From positions 186,001 through 250,000 of the forward strand of contig NZ_LSIC01000012.1 in NCBI RefSeq assembly GCF_001556045.1: 64,000 nucleotides of DNA. Direction: 5' to 3'. The translations under genes and the position numbers were made by a program. The notes below the pieces were generated by a model. It was not told the origin of the DNA and did no database searches. It saw only the letters and a list, made by a program, of their open reading frames with translations. The number at the start of each line of letters is the position of its first letter. Positions within the stretch are counted from its first letter, which is position 1. Below are positions 17,776-26,491 of the stretch, in pieces. The DNA is from Bradyrhizobium sp. CCH5-F6. GTDB taxonomy: Bacteria; Pseudomonadota; Alphaproteobacteria; Rhizobiales; Xanthobacteraceae.

Positions 17776-18774
17776 ATGGTCGCAAGCAATTCGATCGACG
17801 CCCTCGTGGTTCGCGACAGCAATGGGCCATTCATTCGCACCACGATTGTGCGGCCCTCACCCGGTCCTGGCGAGGTCCTCGTCCAGATCAAAGCGAGCGG
17901 CGTCAATCCTCTCGACCTCAAGATCCGCGGCGGCAACGCGCCGCATGCGAAGCATCCGTTCCCCGCCATTCTCGGACTCGATCTGGCCGGCACTGTCGAG
18001 GCTGTCGGCCCCAATGTCACGGCATTCTCACCCGGAGATGACGTGTACGGACTGACGGGTGGCGTGGGAGGCCTGCAGGGCTCCCTCGCGACCTTTGCCA
18101 ATGTGGACGCAGACCTGCTTGCGCCGAAGCCGGCCAATCTCAGCATGCGCGAGGCCGCGGCACTTCCCCTCATTTTCATCACCGCGTGGGAGGGGCTCGT
18201 CGACCGAGCCCAGATCCAGGCGCGCCAGAAGCTGCTGATCCACGGGGCGGGCGGCGTCGGCCAGATGGTCATCCAGATCGCGCGAGCCTTTGGCGCGAAG
18301 GTGTACGCATCCGATAGAGCTACGAAACAAGACCTCATCGAAAAGCTCGGCGCCGTCGCGATCGATTACAACCGCTCGACCATCGAAGACTACGTCGAGG
18401 AACACACCGGCGGCCGCGGCTTCGACGTCGTCTACGACACGGTCGGAGGGACCGCGATAGACGCATCATTCAATGCGGTCCGGCGCTTTGGCCATGTCGT
18501 CAGCTGTCTCGGCTGGAGCACCCACTCGCTCGCTCCGCTTTCATTTCGCGCGGCAACCTATTCGGGCGTTTTTACCCTGTTGCCGATGCTGACAGGACAG
18601 GGCCGTGCGCACCATGGCGAGATCCTGCGCGAGGCGACGCGGCTCGCCGAGGCGGGCCAGATCAAGCCTCTGCTCGATCCGCGCCGATTTACGCTCGATT
18701 CAGCCGCCGAAGCGCACCGGCTGATCGAGAACCGCAGCGCGAACGGCAAGATCGTCATCGACATTGCCGACTGA
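17776..18774 (+). CDS. Zinc-independent quinone oxidoreductase-like MDR enzyme
   Basis: 332 residues from the ATG at 17776 (GCAGGCAGG upstream). A longer frame from 17653 has an implausible Arg-rich leader. The GroES-like N-domain (GPGEVLVQIKASGVNPLDLKIRGG) lacks the structural-zinc cysteines. The Rossmann domain carries LLIHGAGGVGQMVIQIARAFGAKVYAS, the NAD(P)H site of the zeta-crystallin branch, and a later GFDVVYDTVGG motif. Such enzymes reduce quinones or enals with NADPH. It is the first gene of a close same-strand string that continues with tautomerase, alpha/beta hydrolase, metallo-hydrolase and DsrE genes, 153 bp after the large regulator. Confidence 0.9.
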   Translation: MVASNSIDALVVRDSNGPFIRTTIVRPSPGPGEVLVQIKASGVNPLDLKIRGGNAPHAKHPFPAILGLDLAGTVEAVGPNVTAFSPGDDVYGLTGGVGGLQGSLATFANVDADLLAPKPANLSMREAAALPLIFITAWEGLVDRAQIQARQKLLIHGAGGVGQMVIQIARAFGAKVYASDRATKQDLIEKLGAVAIDYNRSTIEDYVEEHTGGRGFDVVYDTVGGTAIDASFNAVRRFGHVVSCLGWSTHSLAPLSFRAATYSGVFTLLPMLTGQGRAHHGEILREATRLAEAGQIKPLLDPRRFTLDSAAEAHRLIENRSANGKIVIDIAD

Positions 18775-18811
18775 CCGACCATCCATCTCCCAGGCAGAAC
18801 ATGAGGATGAA

Positions 18812-19111
18812 ATGCCGTTCGTCAACATCAAGCTGGTCGACGGCGTGTTCACGCCCGAGGAGAAACACGCCATGGCCGCCGCCATCACCGATGTGATGGT
18901 GAAATTCGAAGGATCGGAGGCGTTCCGTGAGGTCGTATGGGTTTTGATCGAGGAGTTGCATACCGATGGCTGGCATATCGGCGGAAGACCTTTCGAGGGG
19001 CCCAAATCGCTGATGGATACGCTCGGCAAATCGAAGGCGGTTTACGAGAGCATCGACGGCCGCCCCACGACCCGCACGGAGCTGGCCGCAGCCGCACCGG
19101 TTCGCAGCTGA
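18812..19111 (+). CDS. Tautomerase-superfamily small protein (4-oxalocrotonate tautomerase type)
   Basis: 99 residues. I chose the ATG at 18812 because it yields [18 protein letters not shown]. After Met removal this leaves the N-terminal proline that is the general base of this superfamily. An upstream in-frame ATG at 18764 would bury that proline and end enzyme activity. The rest ([22 protein letters not shown]... GWHIGGRPF) fits the beta-alpha-beta tautomerase fold. It starts 37 bp after the upstream stop and ends 10 bp before the next start. Substrate unknown; a keto-enol isomer of an aromatic or dicarbonyl compound is the family expectation. Confidence 0.88.
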   Translation: MPFVNIKLVDGVFTPEEKHAMAAAITDVMVKFEGSEAFREVVWVLIEELHTDGWHIGGRPFEGPKSLMDTLGKSKAVYESIDGRPTTRTELAAAAPVRS

Positions 19112-19121
19112 GAATTGGAAC

Positions 19122-19952
19122 ATGACCATGAACACGATCACGACACGGGACGGCACGGAGATCTTTTACAAGGATTGGGGCTCGGGGCAGCCGATCGTCT
19201 TCCATCACGGCTGGCCACTCAGCGCCGATGACTGGGATGCCCAGATGCTCTTCTTCCTGAGCAAGGGCTTCCGGGTCATCGCGCATGATCGGCGCGGACA
19301 CGGACGATCGTCGCAGACCGCGGCCGGCAACGACATGGATACCTACGCCGCCGACGTTGCGGAGCTGGCTGCCGCGCTCGATCTGCACGATTCAGTCCAC
19401 GTTGGACATTCCACCGGCGGCGGCGAGGTCACGCGTTATGTGGCACGATATGGCAAAGGACGGGTCGCAAAGGCGGTGATCATCGGAGCAATCCCGCCGG
19501 TGATGCTGAAATCCGATCGAAATCCTGGCGGTACGCCTTTGGAAGCTTTCGACGATCTGCGGGCCCAGCTCGCGGCCAATCGCGCACAGTTCTACCTCGA
19601 CGTGGCCGGTGGGCCCTTCTATGGCTTCAACCGCAGCGGCGCAAAGGTATCGCAAGGATTGATCCGGAATTGGTGGCGGCAGGGCATGATGGGTGGCGCG
19701 AACGCGCACTACGAGTGCATCAAGGTCTTCTCGGAAACAGACTTCACCGAAGACTTGAAGCAGATCGACGTGCCGGTTCTTGTGATGCACGGCGACGACG
19801 ACCAGATCGTGCCGATCGCAGATGCGGCCCTGCTGTCGGTAAGGCTTCTCAAGAACGGGACGCTCAAAGTCTATCCGGGCTTCCCACACGGCATGTGCAG
19901 CACTCATCCGGAGGTCGTCAATCAGGACATCCTCGCCTTCATCAAGGCGTAG
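19122..19952 (+). CDS. Alpha/beta hydrolase, arylesterase/non-haem haloperoxidase type
   Basis: 276 residues. The start region [33 protein letters not shown] and the oxyanion segment are typical of the cofactor-free haloperoxidase/esterase group. The nucleophile elbow is GHSTGGGE, the acid is probably in [11 protein letters not shown], and the histidine lies in [13 protein letters not shown] near the C-terminus. ATG codons at 19122 and 19128 are both possible. These enzymes hydrolyse small esters or lactones and can make peracids. It is the third gene of the string, 10 bp after the tautomerase. Confidence 0.92.
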   Translation: MTMNTITTRDGTEIFYKDWGSGQPIVFHHGWPLSADDWDAQMLFFLSKGFRVIAHDRRGHGRSSQTAAGNDMDTYAADVAELAAALDLHDSVHVGHSTGGGEVTRYVARYGKGRVAKAVIIGAIPPVMLKSDRNPGGTPLEAFDDLRAQLAANRAQFYLDVAGGPFYGFNRSGAKVSQGLIRNWWRQGMMGGANAHYECIKVFSETDFTEDLKQIDVPVLVMHGDDDQIVPIADAALLSVRLLKNGTLKVYPGFPHGMCSTHPEVVNQDILAFIKA

Positions 19953-20045
19953 GTGCCAGGATTAGATCGTCTACGGCGCCCTGCGGCGAACTCATTTCTT
20001 GATCGGTGCGTCGGCATGTGCGCCGAGCACCTGGAAAGGCATTCG

Positions 20046-21011
20046 ATGACCCGGACACCCAGAATTTCCCGCCGCGGCTTCTGTTTGTGCTGCATCGGCG
20101 CGACCACGCTCGGTGCATCAGGCGGCTGGCTGACACCCAGAGAGGCGTTTGCTTATGGCGAGGGAATCGTCGACATGATTCGCGCCGAGGCGGCAAAGGC
20201 TCCCATCAATGTGCATCGACTCCGCGGCAACATCGCTGTCCTGGAAGGGTCCGGCGGCAACATCGCCGCACTGGTCGGGCCTGAGGGCAAGCTACTGGTC
20301 GACGCGGGGATCAGCGCTTCGCGGCCGAGGATCGTCGACGCCCTTGCGGGACTCGGCAAGGAGCCTTTGAGGTACCTGATCAACACGCACTGGCATTTCG
20401 ACCACGCCAACGGAAACGAATGGCTGAGCGCGGAAGGCGCCACCATTGTTGCCCACGCCAACACCCGCAAACATTTGATGTCCGCTCAGAGGGTGGACGA
20501 CTGGCACGTCGATTTTCCGGCCTCGCCCCCCGGCGCGGCACCAACGGAAACGATGTCGGATACAAAAGAGCTCAGGTTCAGCAACACCACCATCCGCCTG
20601 AAGCACCTTCCTGCCGCGCATACCGACGGCGACATTACGGTCGAGTTCGCCGAACCGAATATTTTCCACGCCGGCGACATCTACTGGAACGGCATCTACC
20701 CGTTCATTGACTATTCGACGGGCGGAAGCATCGACGGGACGATTGCCGCCGTCGGCGCCGTGCTTTCGCAGATCAACGACAACACCATTGTGGTCCCTGG
20801 TCACGGACAGCCCGTCAGCGACAAGGCCGGCCTCAAGAGCTTCCACGAGATGCTGATTGCCATTCGCACCAACGTCGCCTTGCTGAAGCAGCAAGGCCGC
20901 TCGCTGGATGAGACCATCGCGGCAAAGCCGACGGCGGCTTTCGACGCCAAGTGGGGCCAGTTCGTCATCAGCCCGGCATTCTTCACCAAGCTTGTTTATA
21001 CCGGGGTGTAG
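20046..21011 (+). CDS. Tat-exported metallo-beta-lactamase-fold hydrolase
   Basis: 321 residues from the ATG at 20046. It opens with a Tat signal (ISRRGFCLCCIGATTLGASGG), so a folded metalloprotein is probably exported to the periplasm. The zinc-binding signature is THWHFDHANG (H115, H117, D119, H120), with later ligands in AAHTDGD, FHAGDIYWNG and VVPGHGQPVSD. The fold matches periplasmic MBL hydrolases related to QuiP/SoxH-type proteins rather than true antibiotic lactamases. It is the fourth gene of the string, 93 bp after the esterase. The substrate is unknown; an exported hydrolase between cytoplasmic redox proteins suggests processing of something met outside the cell. Confidence 0.9.
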   Translation: MTRTPRISRRGFCLCCIGATTLGASGGWLTPREAFAYGEGIVDMIRAEAAKAPINVHRLRGNIAVLEGSGGNIAALVGPEGKLLVDAGISASRPRIVDALAGLGKEPLRYLINTHWHFDHANGNEWLSAEGATIVAHANTRKHLMSAQRVDDWHVDFPASPPGAAPTETMSDTKELRFSNTTIRLKHLPAAHTDGDITVEFAEPNIFHAGDIYWNGIYPFIDYSTGGSIDGTIAAVGAVLSQINDNTIVVPGHGQPVSDKAGLKSFHEMLIAIRTNVALLKQQGRSLDETIAAKPTAAFDAKWGQFVISPAFFTKLVYTGV

Positions 21012-21124
21012 GTCTGACTAACAGCGAGAGCTCCCCGGGTGGGGCCCGCAACGCCGCAAGGCGCCCGTTCATCGTTTCCGACGACCGCAGAAATCAGAAC
21101 AATCAAGCAGCAGGGTGTGAGTAA

Positions 21125-21556
21125 ATGTCCAGCGCAAAACTGACCATTGACCTTCCCGTCGAGCTTCGACGGGTGAAGTCCGTCCACAGCATAGGCGCGC
21201 TGCAGTTCGAAGGCGATCTGCCGGCGTCGATCTTCCATCTCCAGCTAATTGCCGGCGATATCGCCGACTGGAGCGCGGAATCGAACGTGATCGCCGTATT
21301 TCACACCAATGCCGGTCACGTCACGCTCGATGACCGCGCGTATAACTCATCGCGCAATATCGCAACTGGAAATCCATACAAGGACCTTATCGCCGATCTC
21401 ATGAGGCGAGGTGTGAAGGTCGAACTTTGCGGCGCCACGGCCAGAGTCAACGGTTGGGGGAATGCCGACTTGCTCGCGGGAGTGAAGGTCAATCTGGACG
21501 CCATGGCCAGAACAATCCAGCTCGTGCAAGAAGGCTTTGTGAAGATTACCGAATGA
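21125..21556 (+). CDS. DsrE/DsrF-like family protein
   Basis: 143 residues, cytoplasmic. The C-terminal half carries the family pattern: a strand (NVIAVFHTNAGHV), a helix (NPYKDLIADLMRRG) and VELCGATARVNGW, whose cysteine aligns with the sulfur-relay cysteine of DsrE/TusD-like proteins, followed by LLAGVKVNLDAMARTIQLVQEGF. It is last in the string from 17776, 113 bp after the MBL gene. It might be a sulfur carrier or small-molecule binding subunit. Many stand-alone DsrE proteins of Rhizobiales have no known task. Confidence 0.85.
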   Translation: MSSAKLTIDLPVELRRVKSVHSIGALQFEGDLPASIFHLQLIAGDIADWSAESNVIAVFHTNAGHVTLDDRAYNSSRNIATGNPYKDLIADLMRRGVKVELCGATARVNGWGNADLLAGVKVNLDAMARTIQLVQEGFVKITE

Positions 21557-21577
21557 GTGCAACCGGATCGGGCACCC

Positions 21578-22792
21578 TTACCCCATCACCCCGCCCCGCC
21601 TGATCAGCTCCTTGCCCACCGCCGCCAGATGCACCTGGTCCGGCCCGTCGCCGATGCGGATGAAGCGGGCGTAGACGTACGCGCGCGCGAGGAAAGTATC
21701 CTGGGAGACGCCGGCGGCGCCGTGGATCTGGATGGCGCGGTCGATGACGCGGGCGGCCATGCTGGGCACCACGATCTTGGCGGCGGCGATCAGGTCGCGG
21801 GCGGCCTTGTTGCCTTCGCGGTCCATCTTGTCGGCGGCTTGCAACGTCAGGAGCCGCGCCTGCGCGATCTCGCAGAAGGAGTTTGCGATGTCCTCGCGCA
21901 CCGAGCCCTGCTCGGCAAGCGGCTTGCCGAAGGCAACGCGCGAGACCGACCGCTGGCACATCAATTCCAGCGCGCGCTGGGCGCAGCCGATCAGTCGCAT
22001 GCAATGATGGATGCGGCCGGGCCCGAGCCTGCCTTGCGCGATCTCGAAGCCGCGGCCCTCGCCAAGCAGGATGTTCTCCGCGGGCACGCGAACATCTTCG
22101 TAGACGATCTCGGGATGGCCGACCGGCGCGTCGTCGTAGCCGTAGGTGAGCATGTCGCGGACGATGCGGACGCCGGGGGTATTCTTCGGCACCAGGATCA
22201 TGGATTGCTGGCGGTGGCGGTCGGGATCGTCAGGCGCGGTCTTGCCCATCACGATCAGGATCTCGCAATCCTCGTTCATCGCGCCTGAGGTGAACCACTT
22301 CCGTCCGTTGATGACGTAATCGTCGCCATCGCGCTTGATCGCGCACTGGATGTTGGTGGCATCGCTGGAGGCGACCTGCGGCTCCGTCATCGAGAAGCCG
22401 GAGCGGATGCGTCCCTCCAGCAGCGGCTTTAGCCAGCGCTCCTGCTGCGCCGGCGTGCCGTAGTTCGCCAGCACCTCCATGTTGCCGACGTCGGGCGCCG
22501 AGCAATTGAAGACCTCGGTCGCCCAGAGGATACGGCCCATGATCTCCTTCACGGGCGCATATTCGAGATTGGTCAGGCCCGGTCCGTGCTCGCCTGACAG
22601 GAACAGGTTCCAGAGCCCCTGCTCCCGCGCCAGCCGCTTCAGATCCTGCAGGACGGGCGGCGTCTTGTAGCGCGACGCTTCCGGCTTCACCTGCTCGTAA
22701 TAGAGCTCCTCGACCGGCTCGACGTGGGCCCGCATGAACTGGCTGACGCGGTCCTGGAGCTCCAGCGAACGGGGAGAGTGTTGAAAGTCCAT
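21578..22792 (-). CDS. Acyl-CoA dehydrogenase
   Basis: 404 residues from the ATG at 22792, which has AGGAGA 5-6 bases upstream. A longer frame to 22882 overlaps an intergenic repeat. The FAD/substrate core is intact: [39 protein letters not shown], the middle [21 protein letters not shown], and the C-terminal helical domain with [43 protein letters not shown]. It resembles the long-chain/ACAD10-11-like group with an N-terminal [12 protein letters not shown]. It probably oxidises a fatty or branched acyl-CoA with electrons passed to ETF. A decayed piece of a paralogue lies at 14281-14470. It is followed downstream by no gene on the same strand. Confidence 0.94.
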   Translation of the reverse strand: MDFQHSPRSLELQDRVSQFMRAHVEPVEELYYEQVKPEASRYKTPPVLQDLKRLAREQGLWNLFLSGEHGPGLTNLEYAPVKEIMGRILWATEVFNCSAPDVGNMEVLANYGTPAQQERWLKPLLEGRIRSGFSMTEPQVASSDATNIQCAIKRDGDDYVINGRKWFTSGAMNEDCEILIVMGKTAPDDPDRHRQQSMILVPKNTPGVRIVRDMLTYGYDDAPVGHPEIVYEDVRVPAENILLGEGRGFEIAQGRLGPGRIHHCMRLIGCAQRALELMCQRSVSRVAFGKPLAEQGSVREDIANSFCEIAQARLLTLQAADKMDREGNKAARDLIAAAKIVVPSMAARVIDRAIQIHGAAGVSQDTFLARAYVYARFIRIGDGPDQVHLAAVGKELIRRGGVMG

Positions 22793-22828
22793 GGGGGTCT
22801 CCTGTTCGTAAAAAGTGGAGCGCGCGCC

Positions 22829-22961
22829 TCGCCCTTCGAGACGACCGCTTCGCGGTCTCCTCAGGGTGAGGCTAAGCGACACCGGCGCTTGTTGACACTG
22901 CCACCCCGCACTCCGCCCTCATCCTGAGGAGCGCGCCCTTTGCGCGCGTCTCGAAGGATGC
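22829..22961. repeat. Inverted pair of intergenic palindromic repeats
   Basis: CCTTCGAGACG-ACCGCTTCGCGGT-CTCCTCAGGGTGAGG (22832-22871) is mirrored by CCTCATCCTGAGGAGCGCGCC and TTTGCGCGCGTCTCGAAGGATG (22917-22960). Each half has its own inner hairpin (ACCGCTTCGCGGT and GCGCGCCCTTTGCGCGC). The pair fills the gap between the acyl-CoA dehydrogenase and the binding-protein gene. Confidence 0.8.
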
Positions 22962-22999
22962 GCCGCAACACCGGTCAACCGCGATGACTTGTCAGCCCC

Positions 23000-24211
23000 T
23001 CACGTCCCCTTTAACAGCTCGCTCGCGACCACCCAATCGTTACCGTCGAACTGGAGCATGTAGCCGTCCTTGATCGGGCGGAAGTCCTGCGGCGTGGTGT
23101 TGAGCGTGATGCCGGGCATCAGCAGCGACAGCGGCACGTTCTTCAGGTTCGCGGCCTGCGCCATGATGTTCTCGCGCGTCAGATTGTCCTTGCATTGCTT
23201 CAGCAGCACCACCAGCGCTTCGGCGACGGTGTAGCCGTAGAGGCCGGCGACGTTGTTGACGTCGGCATTGGGCAGGCGTTTCTTCATGAAGTCGATATAG
23301 GCCGTCATCGCCGGATCGTTCTTCGGCGTCTCGACGAACGGCTTGAGCGCGCCGAGCGACAGCACGCCCTTTCCGGCATCGAGGCCCGCGGGCACCATCA
23401 CGGTGGCCTTGTTGGCGCAGCCGCTCGCGATGAAGCGCGTCGCCTGCCAGCCGACCTCATGCGCCTTGCGGATCGCCTGCGCGCAGGCGCGCGGCGTCAC
23501 CGAATAGATCAGGAAGACGTCGGCCTTCGTATTCGCCAGCGTCAGCACCTGGGAATCGACGGTGGGGTCGGCGACTTCGAAGCTCGAGGCCATCGCGATC
23601 GCCTTGTCGGCGTCAGCACCGAGCGCCTCCTTGACGCCGCGCAGATATTCCTTGCCGGCGTCGTCGTTCTGATAGAGCACCGCAAACCGCGCATTCGGGT
23701 TCTTGGCGCGGGCATAGGCGACGTCGATCGCGGCCTCGCTGGTGTAGTTCGGCGCCCAGGGCAACGCCATCGACCAGGGCATGTTGGCGGGATCGTTCCA
23801 TTTCGAGGCCGAGCTGATCAGAAAGAGCTGCGGCACCTTGTTGCTGTTCAGGTACTTCGCGATCGCCGAGCTCGGCGCCGTGCCCATGGTCGCGAAGATG
23901 AAGGCGACGCCGTCGCCCTCGACCAGCCGCCGCGCCGCCTCCATCGTCTTGGGCGGGGAGAACGCGTCGTCCAGCGAAATCAGATTGAGCTTGCGGCCGT
24001 TGACGCCGCCCTTCTCGTTGACCTCGTCGAAATAGGCGGAGATCACCCTGCCCGTGATGCTGAGCGGCGAGGCCGGGCCGCTATAGGGCATGGTGTTGCC
24101 GATCTTGATCTCGGTGTCGCTGACGCCGGGACCGTAGGATTTCTGCGCGGCGGCGGGCGTGGACAGGCAGGCGGCAGCCAGCGTTGCGGCCAGCACCAAT
24201 GCGGCTTTCAT
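23000..24211 (-). CDS. Branched-chain amino acid-type (LivK) ABC substrate-binding protein
   Basis: 403 residues. It has a clear signal peptide (KAALVLAATLAAACLSTPAAAQ) and the type I periplasmic fold start YGPGVSDTEIKIGNTMPYSGPASPLSITGRVISAYFDEVNEKGGVNGRKLNLISLDD. Members of this Peripla_BP_6 group bind branched amino acids, amides, urea or aromatic acids. No LivHMGF permease or ATPase genes are adjacent, so it must work with a transporter encoded elsewhere. It lies upstream of the acyl-CoA dehydrogenase on the same strand, separated by the paired repeats. Confidence 0.92.
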   Translation of the reverse strand: MKAALVLAATLAAACLSTPAAAQKSYGPGVSDTEIKIGNTMPYSGPASPLSITGRVISAYFDEVNEKGGVNGRKLNLISLDDAFSPPKTMEAARRLVEGDGVAFIFATMGTAPSSAIAKYLNSNKVPQLFLISSASKWNDPANMPWSMALPWAPNYTSEAAIDVAYARAKNPNARFAVLYQNDDAGKEYLRGVKEALGADADKAIAMASSFEVADPTVDSQVLTLANTKADVFLIYSVTPRACAQAIRKAHEVGWQATRFIASGCANKATVMVPAGLDAGKGVLSLGALKPFVETPKNDPAMTAYIDFMKKRLPNADVNNVAGLYGYTVAEALVVLLKQCKDNLTRENIMAQAANLKNVPLSLLMPGITLNTTPQDFRPIKDGYMLQFDGNDWVVASELLKGT

Positions 24212-24342
24212 GGTTTCTCCCCGATGATTGTCGCCGCGACGCCATCAGGCGGTCGCGCGGCGTGCTGCTTTTTGTCAGCGCGTCAAATCAACGGAGTTCC
24301 GTCACACGGTCTTGCGTCGAGTTGCTGATGACGCAGCGTCGT

Positions 24343-24918
24343 TCAACGACGCCGCTTCAGGCCAAGGCCCAGACTGATCCATCCGGCCCCCGCCATGATG
24401 AGGTCGATGCCAAGGAACAGGCCGAGGATGTAGACGCTGTTGACCGGCCAGCGCGCAACGATCAAGAGGCCAAGCAGCAGCGTGATGGCGCCCGAGACCG
24501 CCACCCACACCCACGGCGTCTCACGCTTCATGTTGAAGGCGAGGAACAACCTGATGGCGCCAGAGGCAATCAGTGACGCACCCAGAAAGAGCGTCAACAG
24601 CACTGCCGCGAGCAACGGGTTCTGGAAGGTCACGAAGCCCGCGATGACGTAGAGCACGCCGAGCAAGGCCCAGATCAGGAACTTGCCCCAGCTCTTCAAC
24701 TGGAATGCGCCGATGACCTCGGCGACACCGGCGACGATCATCATGGCGCCGACCACGATCACGCTCGCCACCGTCGCCATCGCCACGCTGCCGAGCGCGA
24801 CGAAGCCGGCGATCAGATAGACGACACCGAGCGCGACGATCCAGCCCCATTTGGCATGCAGCGCCGCGATGCCCGAGCCCAGACTCCCATGGGGAGACGT
24901 ATCCGAAGCACTTGTCAT
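24343..24918 (-). CDS. HdeD-family membrane protein
   Basis: 191 residues from the ATG at 24918, preceded by AGGAGTGACCGCC; a frame to 24951 adds 11 residues without a better site. Six hydrophobic helices follow in three pairs (GWIVALGVVYLIAGFVALGSVAMATVASVIVVGAMMIVAGVAEVIGAF; FLIWALLGVLYVIAGFVTF...; WVAVSGAITLLLGLLIV...), with short polar turns and a basic end LKRRR. This is the DUF308/HdeD pattern, linked in E. coli to acid resistance and in other bacteria to general stress. A FixK-type box lies 99 bp upstream, which suggests induction at low oxygen. Confidence 0.9.
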   Translation of the reverse strand: MTSASDTSPHGSLGSGIAALHAKWGWIVALGVVYLIAGFVALGSVAMATVASVIVVGAMMIVAGVAEVIGAFQLKSWGKFLIWALLGVLYVIAGFVTFQNPLLAAVLLTLFLGASLIASGAIRLFLAFNMKRETPWVWVAVSGAITLLLGLLIVARWPVNSVYILGLFLGIDLIMAGAGWISLGLGLKRRR

Positions 24919-25016
24919 GGCGGTCACTCCTGCTGCGAGGCCCCGACGCACAATTCAAGATAGCACGAGCCGTACCGGGACGACAGCCAGCAGAACACCG
25001 CCGGCCGGCAGCAACA

Positions 25017-25030
25017 TTGATGCAAGTCAA
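25017..25030 (-). promoter_or_regulatory. FixK/FNR-type box upstream of hdeD-like gene
   Basis: TTGA-TGCAAG-TCAA, an exact TTGA-N6-TCAA dyad, lies in the gap between the hdeD-like gene and the hydrolase gene behind it. A possible -10 (TATCTT on the minus strand, 24957-24962) is about 64 bp from the box centre, which would put the box near -73, a class I position. Spacing is less convincing than for the box at 8757. Confidence 0.5.
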
Positions 25031-25071
25031 GATCGAATGCAGCGGACTACGTCCGCTCTCGCCTTCGATGG

Positions 25072-25968
25072 TCAGGCGCGCTCGGCCGCCTTGCGCACGT
25101 CGAGCACGGCCCGGGCCCATTCGGCCGGCCGTTCCTGCGGCAGATTGTGACCGGCGCCCGCGAACACGCGCCGCTCGAAGAAGCCCTCGAACTTGGGCGC
25201 GTGATGGGCGGTGCCGGGATTAACGCCGTCGCTGTCACCGTCGATCGCGATGGTCGGGACGCGGATCGGCGGCTGGGCGGCCAGCCTCGCCTCGATCGCG
25301 GCATAGGCGGGGTCGCCCTCAACCAGCGCATAGCGGTGGCGGTAGGAGTGGATCACGACGTCGACGAAATCGGGATTGTCGAACGCCACCGCGCTCCGCT
25401 CGAAGGTGGCGTCGTCGAACGCCCAGGTCGGCGACCACATCGACCAGAGCTGGCGGGCGAAGCCGCGCCGGTTGCGCTCCAGCGCGCGGCGGCCACGCTC
25501 GTTGTGGAACAGATATTGATACCAGAGCGCCGCCTCCTCCGGTGGCGAAGCCGGCTCCATCGCGCGGGCGATGTTCTGGATGTTGTAGGAATTGCCGGAG
25601 ACGAGCCCGACCACGCGCTCGGGGTGGAGCGCCGACACCACGCAGGCGGCGCGACCGCCCCAATCATAGCCCCCGACGACCGCGCGCTCGATGCCGAGCG
25701 CGTCCATGAAGGCGAGGAGATCGGCACCCAGCGCCGCCTGCTCACCGGAGCGCAACGTCTGTGCGAAGCGAAACCGCGTCGGCCCGTAGCCGCGCAGCCA
25801 GGGCACCAGCACGCGTGCGCCTGCCTCCGCGATGATCGGCGCCGCCTCGGCGTAGGCGTTCACGTCATAGGGAAAGCCGTGACCCATGATGCAGGGCCAG
25901 CCATCCGGCGCACCGTAGTCGAGATAGGCGACGTCGAGGACGTCGGTGGTGACTGTTTTCTGTTGCAT
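25072..25968 (-). CDS. Alpha/beta hydrolase with Asp nucleophile (epoxide hydrolase/dehalogenase type)
   Basis: 298 residues from the ATG at 25968, which has AGGCGAGG upstream; a GTG at 25977 adds three residues. The oxyanion motif is HGFPYD. The elbow reads VVGGYDWGGRAAC, so the nucleophile is aspartate rather than serine. That is typical of soluble epoxide hydrolases and haloalkane dehalogenases. The catalytic histidine is in FAGAGHNLPQERP near the C-terminus. The cap domain (SYNIQNIARAMEPASPPEEAALWYQYLFHNERG) resembles the epoxide-hydrolase branch. It is on the same strand as the hdeD-like gene but 153 bp away, so it is probably a separate unit. Confidence 0.9.
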   Translation of the reverse strand: MQQKTVTTDVLDVAYLDYGAPDGWPCIMGHGFPYDVNAYAEAAPIIAEAGARVLVPWLRGYGPTRFRFAQTLRSGEQAALGADLLAFMDALGIERAVVGGYDWGGRAACVVSALHPERVVGLVSGNSYNIQNIARAMEPASPPEEAALWYQYLFHNERGRRALERNRRGFARQLWSMWSPTWAFDDATFERSAVAFDNPDFVDVVIHSYRHRYALVEGDPAYAAIEARLAAQPPIRVPTIAIDGDSDGVNPGTAHHAPKFEGFFERRVFAGAGHNLPQERPAEWARAVLDVRKAAERA

Positions 25969-26068
25969 GCCGGGCACCTCGCCTTCTCAGCATAAACCGC
26001 GGATCGCGAGTGATCCAAGCCCTCGGACAAATTCGTTCTGATGAGACGCAACGGACCAAGGGACCGAC

Positions 26069-26401
26069 ATGGTCTATGTCTCGATGACGGGCTTTCGCCC
26101 GAATGGAGTCATGCAGCTTCCGGTGTTCTGGTGGAAGACGATGCGAACTTTCGCACAGGCAAGGCGCGCGCCCGGGAATCTGCTCACCACCGGTAGCGTC
26201 AAAGGAGGTGTCTACCACACCATGACGGCGTGGTCGGATCTGGTCAGCATGCGCCGTTTCGTCTCGAGCGGCGCGCACCTGAATGCGATGAGAGATTTCC
26301 GGAAGCTCGGCAGCGGACGGACCTACGGCTACGCCTGCGACGAGATTCCCGATTGGGACAGCCTCTACGAGCTCTGGAAACTGCACGGCCGAGACGTGTG
26401 A
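26069..26401 (+). CDS. Small protein resembling dimeric alpha/beta-barrel (ABM/spheroidene-monooxygenase-like) proteins
   Basis: 110 residues. It opens with a strand (VYVSMTGFRPN), then a Trp-rich segment (MQLPVFWWKTMRTFAQARRAPGNLLTTG), then a strand and helix (GGVYHTMTAWSDLVSMRRFVSSGAHLNAMRDFRKLGSG). The last part follows the motif of small ferredoxin-like dimeric barrels, where a gatekeeper helix ends in a Met-Arg pattern. No cofactor site is evident. An AGGGACCG site precedes the start. It stands alone, divergent from the hydrolase. Function unassigned. Confidence 0.68.
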   Translation: MVYVSMTGFRPNGVMQLPVFWWKTMRTFAQARRAPGNLLTTGSVKGGVYHTMTAWSDLVSMRRFVSSGAHLNAMRDFRKLGSGRTYGYACDEIPDWDSLYELWKLHGRDV

Positions 26402-26491
26402 CTCAGCAGCCCGGATCAGCGAAGCGACATCCCCGATGTGGCACTACCGCCCCGGATATCGCCGGGCCCAACAAGGCCAGGCGCGGCCGAC

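Noticed and set aside
24250..24300. Another FixK-like dyad (TTG...CAA) upstream of the LivK-type gene
   Set aside because: The spacing is TTG-N9-CAA, one base too long for the TTG-N8-CAA consensus.
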